Below, piece by piece: positions 32,125 through 40,431 of a DNA stretch of 64,000 bases (within the stretch, counting starts at the first letter, position 1; the number at the start of each line of letters is the position of its first letter). The translations under genes were made by a program, and so were the position numbers. The stretch is taken from NCBI RefSeq assembly GCF_024749045.1, contig NZ_CP087184.1:1364001-1428000 (forward strand), given 5' to 3'. The notes under the pieces are model-generated. The model saw nothing but the letters and a program-made list of their open reading frames with translations. It ran no database searches and was not told the DNA's origin. The DNA comes from Pseudomonas sp. B21-028. GTDB taxonomy: Bacteria > Pseudomonadota > Gammaproteobacteria > Pseudomonadales > Pseudomonadaceae.

Positions 32125-32140
32125 CGATCCCAACTCCATG

Positions 32141-32181
32141 AAAAAGCCCGCGTTGCCTGATGAAGGCCACGCGGGCTTTTT
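32141..32181. terminator. Bidirectional terminator between fpr and trmO
   Basis: AAAAAGCCCGCG pairs with CGCGGGCTTTTT around a 17-base loop region. It serves fpr (+) and trmO (-). Confidence 0.85.
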
Positions 32182-32193
32182 CGTTTCCGGCGG

Positions 32194-32892
32194 TCAGGGT
32201 CGGACGGCAACGACTTCCAGCACCCGGATCAATCCCGGTTGCGGGTAATGCCAACGGACATCCAGATCCCAGAACTGCGCGCCATATTCCCGTGCTGCTG
32301 TAGGCGTCTGGTACGCCGGGCGTGGGTCTTGAGCCAGGCACTGTTCGATCAGCTCCACCAAGGGCTCTTCCAGGCGCATGGCGTGATCTCGTGCCTGGAG
32401 CAGCGCCGAGTCCGTCCACTGCACTGGAATAAGCCCAGGCGCCGCGCTGGCGATATCGTTGGTGGCTGAGCCGATGATGTCGGCGTAGGGCACGTAGGGC
32501 TTGATGTCCAGCACTGGCGTGCCGTCCAGCAGGTCGATGCCCGAGATCCACAACCGACCGGTTTCGACCCGTTCCAGCTTGACCACGGACTGGCCGATGC
32601 CATTGGGGCGATGGGTGGCGCGGGTGGCAAACACCCCCATGGACTTGTTGCCGCCCAGGCGCGGCGGGCGCACCTTCAAGCGCGGCTTGTCTTCCAGGGC
32701 CTGGTGAAACAGGAACAACAGCCAGACGTGACTGACCTGCTCCAGGCCCTGCACCGCATCGCCCTGGTCGAACGGCGCCACCAGCTCCAGCACGCCCCGT
32801 GCGGCCGGGGCCAGCTGCGGTTGGCGGGGGATGGCGAACTTCTCCTTGAAGCAGGAGCGGACGAAGCCGATGGGGGACACCGTGTAGGTCAT
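32194..32892 (-). CDS. trmO: tRNA (N6-threonylcarbamoyladenosine37-N6)-methyltransferase TrmO
   Basis: A 232-residue TsaA/VirR-like beta-barrel enzyme that methylates t6A37 in tRNA-Thr using S-adenosylmethionine. The start TYTVSPIGFVRSCFKEKFAIPRQP and the motif FATRATHRPNGIGQSVVKLE (about 88-107) are diagnostic, as is LLDGTPVLDIKPYVPYAD. It is the first of several minus-strand RNA-modification and small genes here. Confidence 0.93.
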   Translation of the reverse strand: MTYTVSPIGFVRSCFKEKFAIPRQPQLAPAARGVLELVAPFDQGDAVQGLEQVSHVWLLFLFHQALEDKPRLKVRPPRLGGNKSMGVFATRATHRPNGIGQSVVKLERVETGRLWISGIDLLDGTPVLDIKPYVPYADIIGSATNDIASAAPGLIPVQWTDSALLQARDHAMRLEEPLVELIEQCLAQDPRPAYQTPTAAREYGAQFWDLDVRWHYPQPGLIRVLEVVAVRP

Positions 32893-32901
32893 GGGTCGGA
32901 G

Positions 32902-33363
32902 TCAGCCGCGAACGCGCAGCGTCAGCCCCTTGAGGAAGTTACGCAGCAACTGGTCGCCACACGGACGGTAGTTGGTGTGGCCGAACTTGCGAAACAGGGC
33001 GCTCAGCTCCGGCTTGGACACCGGGAACTCGGCGGCCTTGAGGATCGCATGCAGATCGTCCTCCTTCAGCTCGAAGGCCACCCTCAGCTTCTTGAGGATG
33101 ATGTTGTTGGTCACCGGTACTTCGATGGGCTGTGGCGGGCGACTTTCGTCCTTGCCACGCTTGAAGATCACCAGGCCATCGAGAAAGTGCGCCATGACCT
33201 CGTCAGGGCAGAACACAAAGCCTTCTTCTTCGTCTTTCTTGAGATAGCCCGCCAGGTCCGCGAGAGACACTTCCAGGCCGCCCAGCTTGATGATCTCGAT
33301 GACTTTCTTGTCGCTGATGTCGAGCATGTAGCGCACGCTGCGCAGTACGTCGTTGTGAATCAT
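32902..33363 (-). CDS. DUF1456 protein (YehS-like)
   Basis: A 153-residue protein with two repeats of the DUF1456 helical unit: NDVLRSVRYMLDISDKKVIEI at the start and NNIILKKLRVAFELKEDDLHAIL (about 84-106), each followed by the pattern V-S-x-x-x-L-x-x-(Y/F)-x-(K/R)-K. Function is unknown. The frame runs to 33477 but ATG at 33363 (MIHNDVLRS) is the conserved start. Gap to trmO is nine bases, so the two may be cotranscribed. Confidence 0.88.
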   Translation of the reverse strand: MIHNDVLRSVRYMLDISDKKVIEIIKLGGLEVSLADLAGYLKKDEEEGFVFCPDEVMAHFLDGLVIFKRGKDESRPPQPIEVPVTNNIILKKLRVAFELKEDDLHAILKAAEFPVSKPELSALFRKFGHTNYRPCGDQLLRNFLKGLTLRVRG

Positions 33364-33421
33364 GTGTGCAATCCTGATCAATCGGCAATGGGCGCCCCAG
33401 CCGGCTGCGGCGCCGAAAAAA

Positions 33422-34132
33422 TTAGAATTTCTCTTTGGCGGACAAGTAGCGCCACTGTCCCGGCGGGACCTTGCCAATGGACACGCCGCCGATGCGGATA
33501 CGGCGAATGGCGACTACCTTGAGGCCAACGGCCTGGCAGAGCAGGGCCAGGATGCCCGGTTGCGGGTTTTTCATGGCGAAGCGCAGGCGGTTCTCGTTCT
33601 GCCAACTGGCCTTGACCGCCGGCAATTCCTTGCCCTTGTAGGTCAGGCCATGGTTCAGGCGATTCAGGCCATGGGCGACCATCTCGCCTTCGACTTCCAC
33701 CACATATTCCTGCTCGATCTTGGCGGCGTCGGCGGTGAGCTTGCGCAGGATCTTCCAGTCCTGGGTGAACACCAGCAGCCCGCTGGCGTTGGCCTGCAGG
33801 TCGGCGCTGGCGGTCAGGCGCAGGAAATGCCCCTTGAGCGGGCGCTTGCCGAAGCGGTGTTCTTCGCTCAGTGTCTCTGGTTTGAGGGTGGCCATCGCCG
33901 TGTCGGTATCCATGCCGGCCGGCACGTTCAGCAGAATCGTCACCGGCTCCGGCGCGGTGGCCTTGGCCTCGGGGTCAAGCTCGACACGCTGGTCGCCGAC
34001 CTTGAACTGCGGCTCGTCGATGACTTCACCGTCCACGGTGACCCAGCCACCCTCGATGAACAGCTCAGCCTCCCGACGGGAACAGCCGACAAGTTCGATG
34101 AGGCGTTTGGAGAGGCGGATCGGGTCAGTCAT
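33422..34132 (-). CDS. RsuA/RluF-type rRNA pseudouridine synthase lacking the catalytic Asp
   Basis: A 236-residue protein with an N-terminal S4 RNA-binding domain (about 1-50: RLSKRLIELVGCSRREAELFIEG) and an RsuA-type synthase domain. Family members have GRLDxxTxGLLLLT with the catalytic Asp. Here the aligned stretch is SADLQANASGLLVFT (residues 109-123), so Gln113 stands where the Asp should be and Asp111 replaces the Arg. The rest of the domain (EQEYVVEVEG, VGLKVVAIRRIRIG) is intact. It may be an RNA-binding pseudoenzyme. The ATG at 34132 (MTDPIRLSK) is preferred over the longer frame to 34198. Confidence 0.82.
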   Translation of the reverse strand: MTDPIRLSKRLIELVGCSRREAELFIEGGWVTVDGEVIDEPQFKVGDQRVELDPEAKATAPEPVTILLNVPAGMDTDTAMATLKPETLSEEHRFGKRPLKGHFLRLTASADLQANASGLLVFTQDWKILRKLTADAAKIEQEYVVEVEGEMVAHGLNRLNHGLTYKGKELPAVKASWQNENRLRFAMKNPQPGILALLCQAVGLKVVAIRRIRIGGVSIGKVPPGQWRYLSAKEKF

Positions 34133-34207
34133 GACAGGGCCGTAACAAAAAGAGGGGGGACATTGTACCTGCCTGGCGCCGGTTAATCGCGTGTCCATTT
34201 GTCTCGT

Positions 34208-34681
34208 CTACCCGCGTCGGGCCTTCAGGTCGGGCTGCCCGTAGCGCATGTGCAGCAACGGGTAGGGCTGATTCATGCCGTCCCGTGCCGAACGGCCGAC
34301 CACTTCGAAGCCTTGCTTGAGATAGAAGCCCAGGGCTTGCGGGTTCTGTTCGTTGACATCCAGCTGATAGGCATTCAAATGGTCCATGGCATAGCGCAGC
34401 AATTGCTTGCCCAGGCCCTGGCCGCGATAGTGCGGATCGATGAACAGCATCTCGACCTTGCCGGCCGCGACGCCGGCGAAACCGGTGATGCGCTGGTGGG
34501 TGTCCCGGGTACAGATCAGCATCACCGCATCCAGGTAACGGGTGAGCACCAGGTTCTTCAGCAGCTCGATGTAGCTGTCCGGCAGAAAATCATGGGTAGC
34601 CCGTACCGAAGCCTCCCAGACCTGGGTCAGTTCCTGGTAATCGCTGGGTTTCGGTGTGTGGATGACCGAATGCTGGCGCAT
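34208..34681 (-). CDS. YjaB-like GNAT acetyltransferase
   Basis: A 157-residue N-acetyltransferase. The start, VWEASVRATHDFLPDSY (about 22-38), the acetyl-CoA loop YRGQGLGKQLL (about 84-94) and the end NEQNPQALGFYLKQGFEVVGRS (about 110-131) match E. coli YjaB-type enzymes, which acetylate protein lysines or small amines. The substrate is unknown. A terminator for the upstream rimO separates the two genes. Confidence 0.87.
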   Translation of the reverse strand: MRQHSVIHTPKPSDYQELTQVWEASVRATHDFLPDSYIELLKNLVLTRYLDAVMLICTRDTHQRITGFAGVAAGKVEMLFIDPHYRGQGLGKQLLRYAMDHLNAYQLDVNEQNPQALGFYLKQGFEVVGRSARDGMNQPYPLLHMRYGQPDLKARRG

Positions 34682-34733
34682 GCCCGCCTGTTCCTTGTGC
34701 TGGATGTCCTGTGTTTATCCATACGATAGCCGT

Positions 34734-34770
34734 AAAAAAGCCCCGCATCTTGTCGCAAGGGCGGGGCTTG
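34734..34770 (-). terminator. Terminator downstream of rimO
   Basis: Stem AAGCCCCGC (34739-34747) with GCGGGGCTT (34761-34769); on the minus strand it is followed by a T run (AAAAAA at 34734-34739). It lies after a REP pair and before the acetyltransferase gene. Confidence 0.82.
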
Positions 34771-34796
34771 TCAATTTTTACCGGGTTTCGAAAAAC

Positions 34797-34888
34797 CTGT
34801 GGGAGCGGGCTTGCTCGCGAAGGCGGTGTGTCAGTCGAAATTACTGTTAACTGATACTCCGCCTTCGCGAGCAAGCCCGCTCCCACAA
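34797..34888. repeat. REP inverted pair downstream of rimO
   Basis: Two inverted REPs of the GGGCTTGC type facing each other across about 35 bases, immediately after the rimO stop (minus strand). Confidence 0.92.
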
Positions 34889-34906
34889 GGTATTGCAGTG
34901 GCTCGA

Positions 34907-36247
34907 TCAGTTGATCTGTTCAGCCCACAAGTCATACTCGTCGGCATCGGTCACCTTGCACCAGACCTTGTCGCCGGGCTTGAGGTTGCTGCCGTTGTCG
35001 ATGAAGACGTTGCCATCGATTTCCGGGGCGTCGAAGAAGCAGCGGCCGACGGCGCCTTGCTCGTCCACTTCATCCACCAGCACTTCGATTTCACGGCCGA
35101 TGCGCATTTGCAGGCGCGCCGAGCTGATGGCCTGCTGGTGCGCCATGAAGCGCTCCCAACGGTCCTGCTTGACGTCGTCCGGCACCACGTCCAGGTCCAG
35201 GTCGTTGGCGGGTGCGCCATCGACCGGCGAATACTGGAAGCAGCCGACGCGGTCGAGCTGGGCTTCGGTCAGCCAGTCCAGCAGGTACTGGAAATCTTCT
35301 TCGGTTTCGCCGGGGAAGCCGACGATGAAGGTCGAGCGGATGATCAGGTCCGGGCAGATTTCCCGCCAGTTCTTGATTCGCGCCAGGGTCTTGTCTTCGA
35401 ACGCTGGGCGTTTCATGGCCTTGAGGACTTTCGGGCTGGCGTGCTGGAACGGGATGTCCAGGTACGGCAGGATCTTGCCAGCGGCCATCAGCGGGATCAG
35501 CTCATCCACATGTGGGTACGGGTAGACGTAATGCAGGCGGACCCAGACGCCGAGGGTGCTGAGGGCTTCGCACAGTTCGGTCATGCGGGTCTTCACCGGC
35601 GCGCCGTTCCAGAAGCCGGTGCGGTATTTCACGTCGACGCCGTAGGCGCTGGTGTCCTGGGAGATCACCAGCAGTTCCTTGACACCGGCCTTGACCAGGC
35701 GCTGGGCTTCGTCGAGCACATCGCCCACCGGGCGACTCACCAGCTTGCCGCGCATCGACGGGATGATGCAGAAGCTGCAGCTGTGGTTGCAGCCTTCGGA
35801 AATCTTCAGGTAAGCGTAGTGCCGAGGGGTCAGCTTGATGCCTTGCGGCGGCACCAGGTCGATCAGCGGGTTGTGGTCCTGTTTCGGCGGCACCACGTCG
35901 TGCACGGCATTGACCACCTGCTCGTACTGCTGCGGACCGGTCACGGCCAGCACGCTTGGGTGCACGTCGCGGATGTTGCCTTCTTCCACGCCCATGCAGC
36001 CGGTAACGATGACCTTGCCGTTTTCCTTGATGGCTTCGCCGATCACTTCAAGGGATTCGGCCTTGGCCGAGTCGATGAAGCCACAGGTATTGACCACTAC
36101 CACGTCGGCGTCCTGGTACGTGGACACGACGTCATACCCTTCCATGCGCAACTGGGTCAGGATGCGCTCGGAGTCGACCAGAGCCTTCGGGCAACCCAGG
36201 GATACGAAGCCGACCTTGGGATTGGCTGGCGTAGTAGTGGTGGACAT
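34907..36247 (-). CDS. rimO: Ribosomal protein S12 methylthiotransferase RimO
   Basis: The 446-residue radical SAM enzyme adds a methylthio group to Asp88 of ribosomal protein S12. Domains: UPF0004 N-terminal with [13 protein letters not shown] (Cys19), NTCGFI and GCMGVEEG cysteines; radical SAM core with the CxxxCxxC cluster in [16 protein letters not shown]; and a C-terminal TRAM domain from about 375. All six cluster cysteines are present. Confidence 0.97.
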   Translation of the reverse strand: MSTTTTPANPKVGFVSLGCPKALVDSERILTQLRMEGYDVVSTYQDADVVVVNTCGFIDSAKAESLEVIGEAIKENGKVIVTGCMGVEEGNIRDVHPSVLAVTGPQQYEQVVNAVHDVVPPKQDHNPLIDLVPPQGIKLTPRHYAYLKISEGCNHSCSFCIIPSMRGKLVSRPVGDVLDEAQRLVKAGVKELLVISQDTSAYGVDVKYRTGFWNGAPVKTRMTELCEALSTLGVWVRLHYVYPYPHVDELIPLMAAGKILPYLDIPFQHASPKVLKAMKRPAFEDKTLARIKNWREICPDLIIRSTFIVGFPGETEEDFQYLLDWLTEAQLDRVGCFQYSPVDGAPANDLDLDVVPDDVKQDRWERFMAHQQAISSARLQMRIGREIEVLVDEVDEQGAVGRCFFDAPEIDGNVFIDNGSNLKPGDKVWCKVTDADEYDLWAEQIN

Positions 36248-36522
36248 GTCTAACCTCGGTGTAGGGGGATCGTCTCTTGCCGAGACAGGGCGCCTGACGC
36301 GCCTCTGATCAAAAAGTGCGCAATTCTAGCGATGGGCGAGGCACTTGACCAGCTTTATACAGGGAAAAGCGACGAGTGCTGCGCTATGCTTCGCGCCTTT
36401 GCGCTTTACCGGTCATTACAGTCAACTAAACATCTGTAACTACATGTAAAACAGCGCATGCTGCGTAACGGGGCATAAGGCTTCGTTGAACAAGAAGACG
36501 GGTCTGGAATCAGGAGTGCTGG

Positions 36523-38424
36523 ATGGGTCATGCAAGTAGTCAGGCGGCGGGCGCCGAGCGTTCGGCAACGAAGTCGCTGAGCATGCTGGTCGCGGCGGTC
36601 GGGGTGGTTTATGGCGACATCGGCACGAGCCCGTTATATACCCTTAAGGAAGTGTTTACCGGCGGTTATGGCGTACCGGTCAGCCATGACGGCGTGCTGG
36701 GGATCCTGTCGCTGATCTTCTGGTCGTTGATCTGGGTCGTGTCGATCAAGTACATGATGTTCGTCCTGCGTGCCGACAACCAGGGCGAAGGCGGGATCAT
36801 GGCACTCACCGCTCTGGCGCGACGGGCAGCGGCGGGACGGGCGCGATTGCGGACGTTTCTGGTGATCTGCGGCCTGATCGGCGCTGCGCTGTTCTACGGC
36901 GACAGCATGATCACCCCGGCGATTTCCGTGCTTTCGGCGATCGAAGGCCTGGGCCTGGCGTTCGAGGGTATCGACCACTGGGTGGTGCCGTTGTCGCTGG
37001 TGGTCCTGGTGGCGCTGTTTCTGATCCAGCGCCACGGTACTGCACGGATCGGCATCCTGTTCGGCCCGATCATGGTCACCTGGTTCCTGGTACTTGGCGC
37101 CCTTGGTGTCTATGGCATCAGCCAGCATCCGGAAGTGCTGCAAGCGGTGAACCCGGCTTGGGCGGTGCGCTTCTTTGTGGTTCATCCGGGCATGGGCGTG
37201 GCGATCCTCGGCGCCGTGGTGCTGGCGCTGACCGGCGCCGAAGCGCTGTACGCCGACATGGGCCACTTCGGCCGCAAACCCATCGCCCGTGCCTGGTTCA
37301 TCCTGGTGTTGCCGGCGCTGGTGCTCAATTATTTCGGTCAGGGAGCGTTGCTGTTGGGCGACCCGGAAGCGGCGCGCAACCCGTTCTATCTGCTGGCACC
37401 AAGCTGGGCGCTGATCCCGCTGGTGGGTCTGTCGACCCTGGCGACGGTGATCGCTTCGCAAGCGGTGATTTCCGGCGCTTTTTCCCTGACGCGCCAGGCG
37501 ATCCAACTGGGCTATATACCGCGCATGTACATCCAGCACACCTCCAGCGCCGAGCAGGGCCAGATCTACATTGGCGCGGTGAACTGGTCGCTGATGGTCG
37601 GCGTGGTGCTGCTGGTGCTGGGGTTCGAATCCTCCGGTGCGCTGGCTTCGGCCTATGGCGTGGCGGTGACCGGGACCATGCTGATGACCACTATCCTGGT
37701 GTCGGCCGTGATGCTGCTGTTGTGGAAATGGCCGCCGCTGCTGGCGGTGCCGGTGCTGCTCGGTTTCCTCCTGGTGGACGGCCTGTACTTCGCCGCCAAC
37801 GTGCCGAAGATCATCCAGGGCGGCGCATTCCCGGTCATCGCCGGTATCGCCTTGTTCGTATTGATGACCACCTGGAAGCGCGGCAAGCAATTGCTGGTGG
37901 AGCGTCTAGATGAAGGCGCCTTGCCGCTGCCGGTCTTTATCAGCAGCATCCGCGTGCAGCCACCTCATCGCGTGCAGGGCACTGCCGTGTTCCTGACCGC
38001 GCGCTCCGACGCCGTGCCTCACGCGCTGTTGCACAACCTGTTGCACAATCAGGTGCTGCACGAGCAAGTGGTCCTGTTGACGGTGGTGTACGAAGACATC
38101 CCGCGGGTTCCGCCGCAGCGGCGCTTCGAGGTCGATTCCTATGGCGAAGGCTTCTTCCGGGTCATTCTGCATTTCGGCTTTACCGACGAGCCGGATGTGC
38201 CCCAGGCACTCAAGCTCTGTCATTTGGATGACCTGGACTTCAGCCCGATGCGCACGACGTACTTCCTCAGCCGCGAGACGGTCATCGCTTCCAAGCTCGA
38301 AGGCATGGCCCGCTGGCGTGAATTGTTGTTCGCCTTCCTGCTGAAGAATGCCAACGGCAACCTGCGCTTCTTCAATCTGCCGGTGAACCGGGTGATCGAG
38401 TTGGGGACGCAGGTCGAGATGTAG
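36523..38424 (+). CDS. kup: Low-affinity potassium transporter Kup
   Basis: A 633-residue K+/H+ symporter. About 12 membrane helices fill residues 20-450, with the Kup signatures [21 protein letters not shown] (about 28-48) and [18 protein letters not shown]; a cytoplasmic C-terminal domain follows. The ATG at 36523 follows CAGGAGTGC. The 275-base gap before it contains the divergent rimO and kup promoters but no other gene that I can see. Confidence 0.96.
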   Translation: MGHASSQAAGAERSATKSLSMLVAAVGVVYGDIGTSPLYTLKEVFTGGYGVPVSHDGVLGILSLIFWSLIWVVSIKYMMFVLRADNQGEGGIMALTALARRAAAGRARLRTFLVICGLIGAALFYGDSMITPAISVLSAIEGLGLAFEGIDHWVVPLSLVVLVALFLIQRHGTARIGILFGPIMVTWFLVLGALGVYGISQHPEVLQAVNPAWAVRFFVVHPGMGVAILGAVVLALTGAEALYADMGHFGRKPIARAWFILVLPALVLNYFGQGALLLGDPEAARNPFYLLAPSWALIPLVGLSTLATVIASQAVISGAFSLTRQAIQLGYIPRMYIQHTSSAEQGQIYIGAVNWSLMVGVVLLVLGFESSGALASAYGVAVTGTMLMTTILVSAVMLLLWKWPPLLAVPVLLGFLLVDGLYFAANVPKIIQGGAFPVIAGIALFVLMTTWKRGKQLLVERLDEGALPLPVFISSIRVQPPHRVQGTAVFLTARSDAVPHALLHNLLHNQVLHEQVVLLTVVYEDIPRVPPQRRFEVDSYGEGFFRVILHFGFTDEPDVPQALKLCHLDDLDFSPMRTTYFLSRETVIASKLEGMARWRELLFAFLLKNANGNLRFFNLPVNRVIELGTQVEM

Positions 38425-38496
38425 CGTCCACCGATGATCTGCGTTCAGTGCCTTGGCGCGTAGAACGTTCCTGGCCGAACGAGGGAGCGGTCAATC

Positions 38497-38533
38497 AAAA
38501 AGCCCCCGTTGCCTTGCGGCAGCGGGGGCTTCT
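38497..38533 (+). terminator. Terminator after kup
   Basis: AAGCCCCCGTTGCC pairs with GGCAGCGGGGGCTT around TTGC, one mismatch, followed by CTTG; the T run is weak on the + strand. Confidence 0.7.
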
Positions 38534-38698
38534 TGCCGCATTTGTCCCGGTATTCCGTGACAGCATTGTCCTGTGGTGTTTCGGAAAATTTGACAAGTGT
38601 TTGCTTTCTGTAGGATTTTTTACCGGCTCGCAGATCAAGGAGTATCTGCCGGTGGCCAAGGATTCTGGCTACCGTCACCATCAAACAAGGGATTGTCT

Positions 38699-39694
38699 AT
38701 GCAGGGTTCAACTACCGTTGCTCAACAGGTGGGCGGTCAGCGCGTGCACGAGCATCAGCCCGTCTCGCCTCGGAACATTGCCCAACAGATTCTCGAATGT
38801 CTGTTTCGCCGTCGCAGCCTCGCCCCCGGTGAAAGCGACGAGCTTTCTTTCCAAGTGCTGGAGCCCCATCTGGCGAAAGTCATGCGGGCGGTCCAGAGCG
38901 GTCGCAAAGTTGAAATGGTCCTGCCGGCCTTTCCAGGAAAATCCCCCAGCCGCAAGAAGACCCTGAGTCACTTGCCTGACCTGGCTGAATACCATGCCAT
39001 CGACGAGCTCCATCGCCTGTGTGCGGAGATCCAGGCGATCTACGCGCCCGGTGCGTTGATCCACATCTGCTCCGATGGTTATGTGTTTGCCGACCTGGTG
39101 CGTGTTCCCGATGCGGACGTCAAGGCCTACACCGACGCGATCCAGGATTACGCCGAGCAGCACTACGGCGGTATGTTCGCCCATTTCGACCTCAGAGATG
39201 CCTATCCCCAGCTCAACTGCCTGGACGCCATGCGCGAAGAAATGATGATCGAGCACGGTCAGTCATTGATCCTGTTGCAGCAGCGCTTCAAGGATGACCC
39301 GCACATGATGTTGATGTACTGCGGCATCCATCGCTTCCTGTCCGAGGATTATTCAGGGATTGAGGCATTCGCCGGCATGAGCCTCAACGCGGTAAAGAAG
39401 ATCGCCAAGCCGGCCTCGCAGCGGGTGATCCAGCGCAGTGAAGCCTGGAGCGCGTTGCTGCAGGCGCGCTATCCGGATTGCCTGCGCTTGTCGATCCACC
39501 CACAACTGGCGGTGTCGACGAAAATCGGTATCCGCCTCGTACCGACCAGTGACCTGTGGCGTACGCCCTGGCATTCGGTGGCAATCAAGCGACGGGGTGT
39601 GGTCACCCTCGAAAAACGCAGCAATGTCGACGAGCGCTTCCATCGACTGGTCTTTCGCAAGGGGCGTCCTTGTCACTACGCCAGTGCCCAATGA
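38699..39694 (+). CDS. Isonitrile synthase-like protein, PvcA/DIT1 family
   Basis: A 331-residue protein, the same size as P. aeruginosa PvcA, of the pyoverdine/dityrosine biosynthesis (DIT1) family. PvcA-type enzymes turn the amino group of Tyr or Trp into an isonitrile using ribulose 5-phosphate. The core is clear: VLPAFPGKSPSRKKTLSHLP (residues 75-94) and ICSDGYVFADLV (123-134). These differ from the more common FPCKSPN and F-N-D-L forms, which the second copy (40432) keeps. The ATG at 38699 follows AAGG; an earlier in-frame start at 38597 lies in noncoding-looking sequence. It overlaps the HAD gene by four bases. Confidence 0.87.
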   Translation: MQGSTTVAQQVGGQRVHEHQPVSPRNIAQQILECLFRRRSLAPGESDELSFQVLEPHLAKVMRAVQSGRKVEMVLPAFPGKSPSRKKTLSHLPDLAEYHAIDELHRLCAEIQAIYAPGALIHICSDGYVFADLVRVPDADVKAYTDAIQDYAEQHYGGMFAHFDLRDAYPQLNCLDAMREEMMIEHGQSLILLQQRFKDDPHMMLMYCGIHRFLSEDYSGIEAFAGMSLNAVKKIAKPASQRVIQRSEAWSALLQARYPDCLRLSIHPQLAVSTKIGIRLVPTSDLWRTPWHSVAIKRRGVVTLEKRSNVDERFHRLVFRKGRPCHYASAQ

Positions 39695-40404
39695 GGGCGT
39701 CTCGGTTGCGGATCGAGGCCGTGCTCTTCGACCTGGACGGTACCTTGGTGGACACCTTGCCGGACATCACCTGGAGCCTGAATCAGGTATTGCTGGAACA
39801 CGGTTGTCTGGCGCTGACCGCGGAAACGGTGCGGGACTTTATCGGTGGCGGCACCACGGCGATGATCGAGGCGGTGGCGAACCGGTTTGGTATCGCCGAT
39901 GCGGCCATGTTGCACCGGCGTTATGTCAGGGTGTACCAGGATCATCTGGTGCAGTTTTCCAAGCCCTTCAGCGGTGTATTGGCAATGCTCGAAGGCTGCC
40001 GAGAACTGCGGTTGCCCCTGGCGATCGTCACCAACAAAGCCGAGGCCATGGCCTGCCAGGTCGCTGATGCGCTGCTTGCGCGCACGATCTTCAAGGCGGT
40101 CCTGGGGCACCGCGCAGGCCGGTCCCTCAAACCCCAGCCGGACGTGGCGTGGGAAGCGGCCCGACGCCTGTCGGTCGATCCTCGCCACTGCCTGTTCGTT
40201 GGCGATACGGAGATCGACCTGCAGACCGCCCATGCCGCGGGTATGCCCTCGGCACTGGTCGCCTGGGGCTATGGCGCTACGTGCACTGGGCAGGCCTCGG
40301 ATTTCTACTGTGAACAGCCGGCCGGGCTGTTACACATCCTCAAGCAACACGGTGGCGCCGCGCAGGCATTCACCGAGCGTGGCGATACCGTCAAATCCTG
40401 TTGA
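39691..40404 (+). CDS. HAD-family phosphatase within the isonitrile operon
   Basis: A 237-residue haloacid dehalogenase superfamily phosphatase like phosphoglycolate phosphatase. Motif I FDLDGTLVD (residues 13-21) holds the nucleophile Asp14, motif II is IVTNK, motif III the Lys in LKPQPD, motif IV GDTEIDLQ. It starts inside the preceding isonitrile synthase stop (ATGA) and is followed after 27 bases by the fusion gene, so it belongs to the operon. Possible jobs are removing a phosphate from a sugar-phosphate by-product or a phosphorylated intermediate; this is inference. Confidence 0.85.
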   Translation: MRASRLRIEAVLFDLDGTLVDTLPDITWSLNQVLLEHGCLALTAETVRDFIGGGTTAMIEAVANRFGIADAAMLHRRYVRVYQDHLVQFSKPFSGVLAMLEGCRELRLPLAIVTNKAEAMACQVADALLARTIFKAVLGHRAGRSLKPQPDVAWEAARRLSVDPRHCLFVGDTEIDLQTAHAAGMPSALVAWGYGATCTGQASDFYCEQPAGLLHILKQHGGAAQAFTERGDTVKSC

Positions 40405-40431
40405 TACACCCACTCTCAAGGAAGCTGTTCC

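Noticed and set aside
36634..37890. Minus-strand frame of 418 codons within kup
   Set aside because: Gln/Arg/His-rich shadow of the Kup membrane protein.
38590..38616. TTGACA with TAGGAT as a promoter of the isonitrile operon
   Set aside because: Spacing is 15 bases and the -10 match is weak; not enough to list as a feature.
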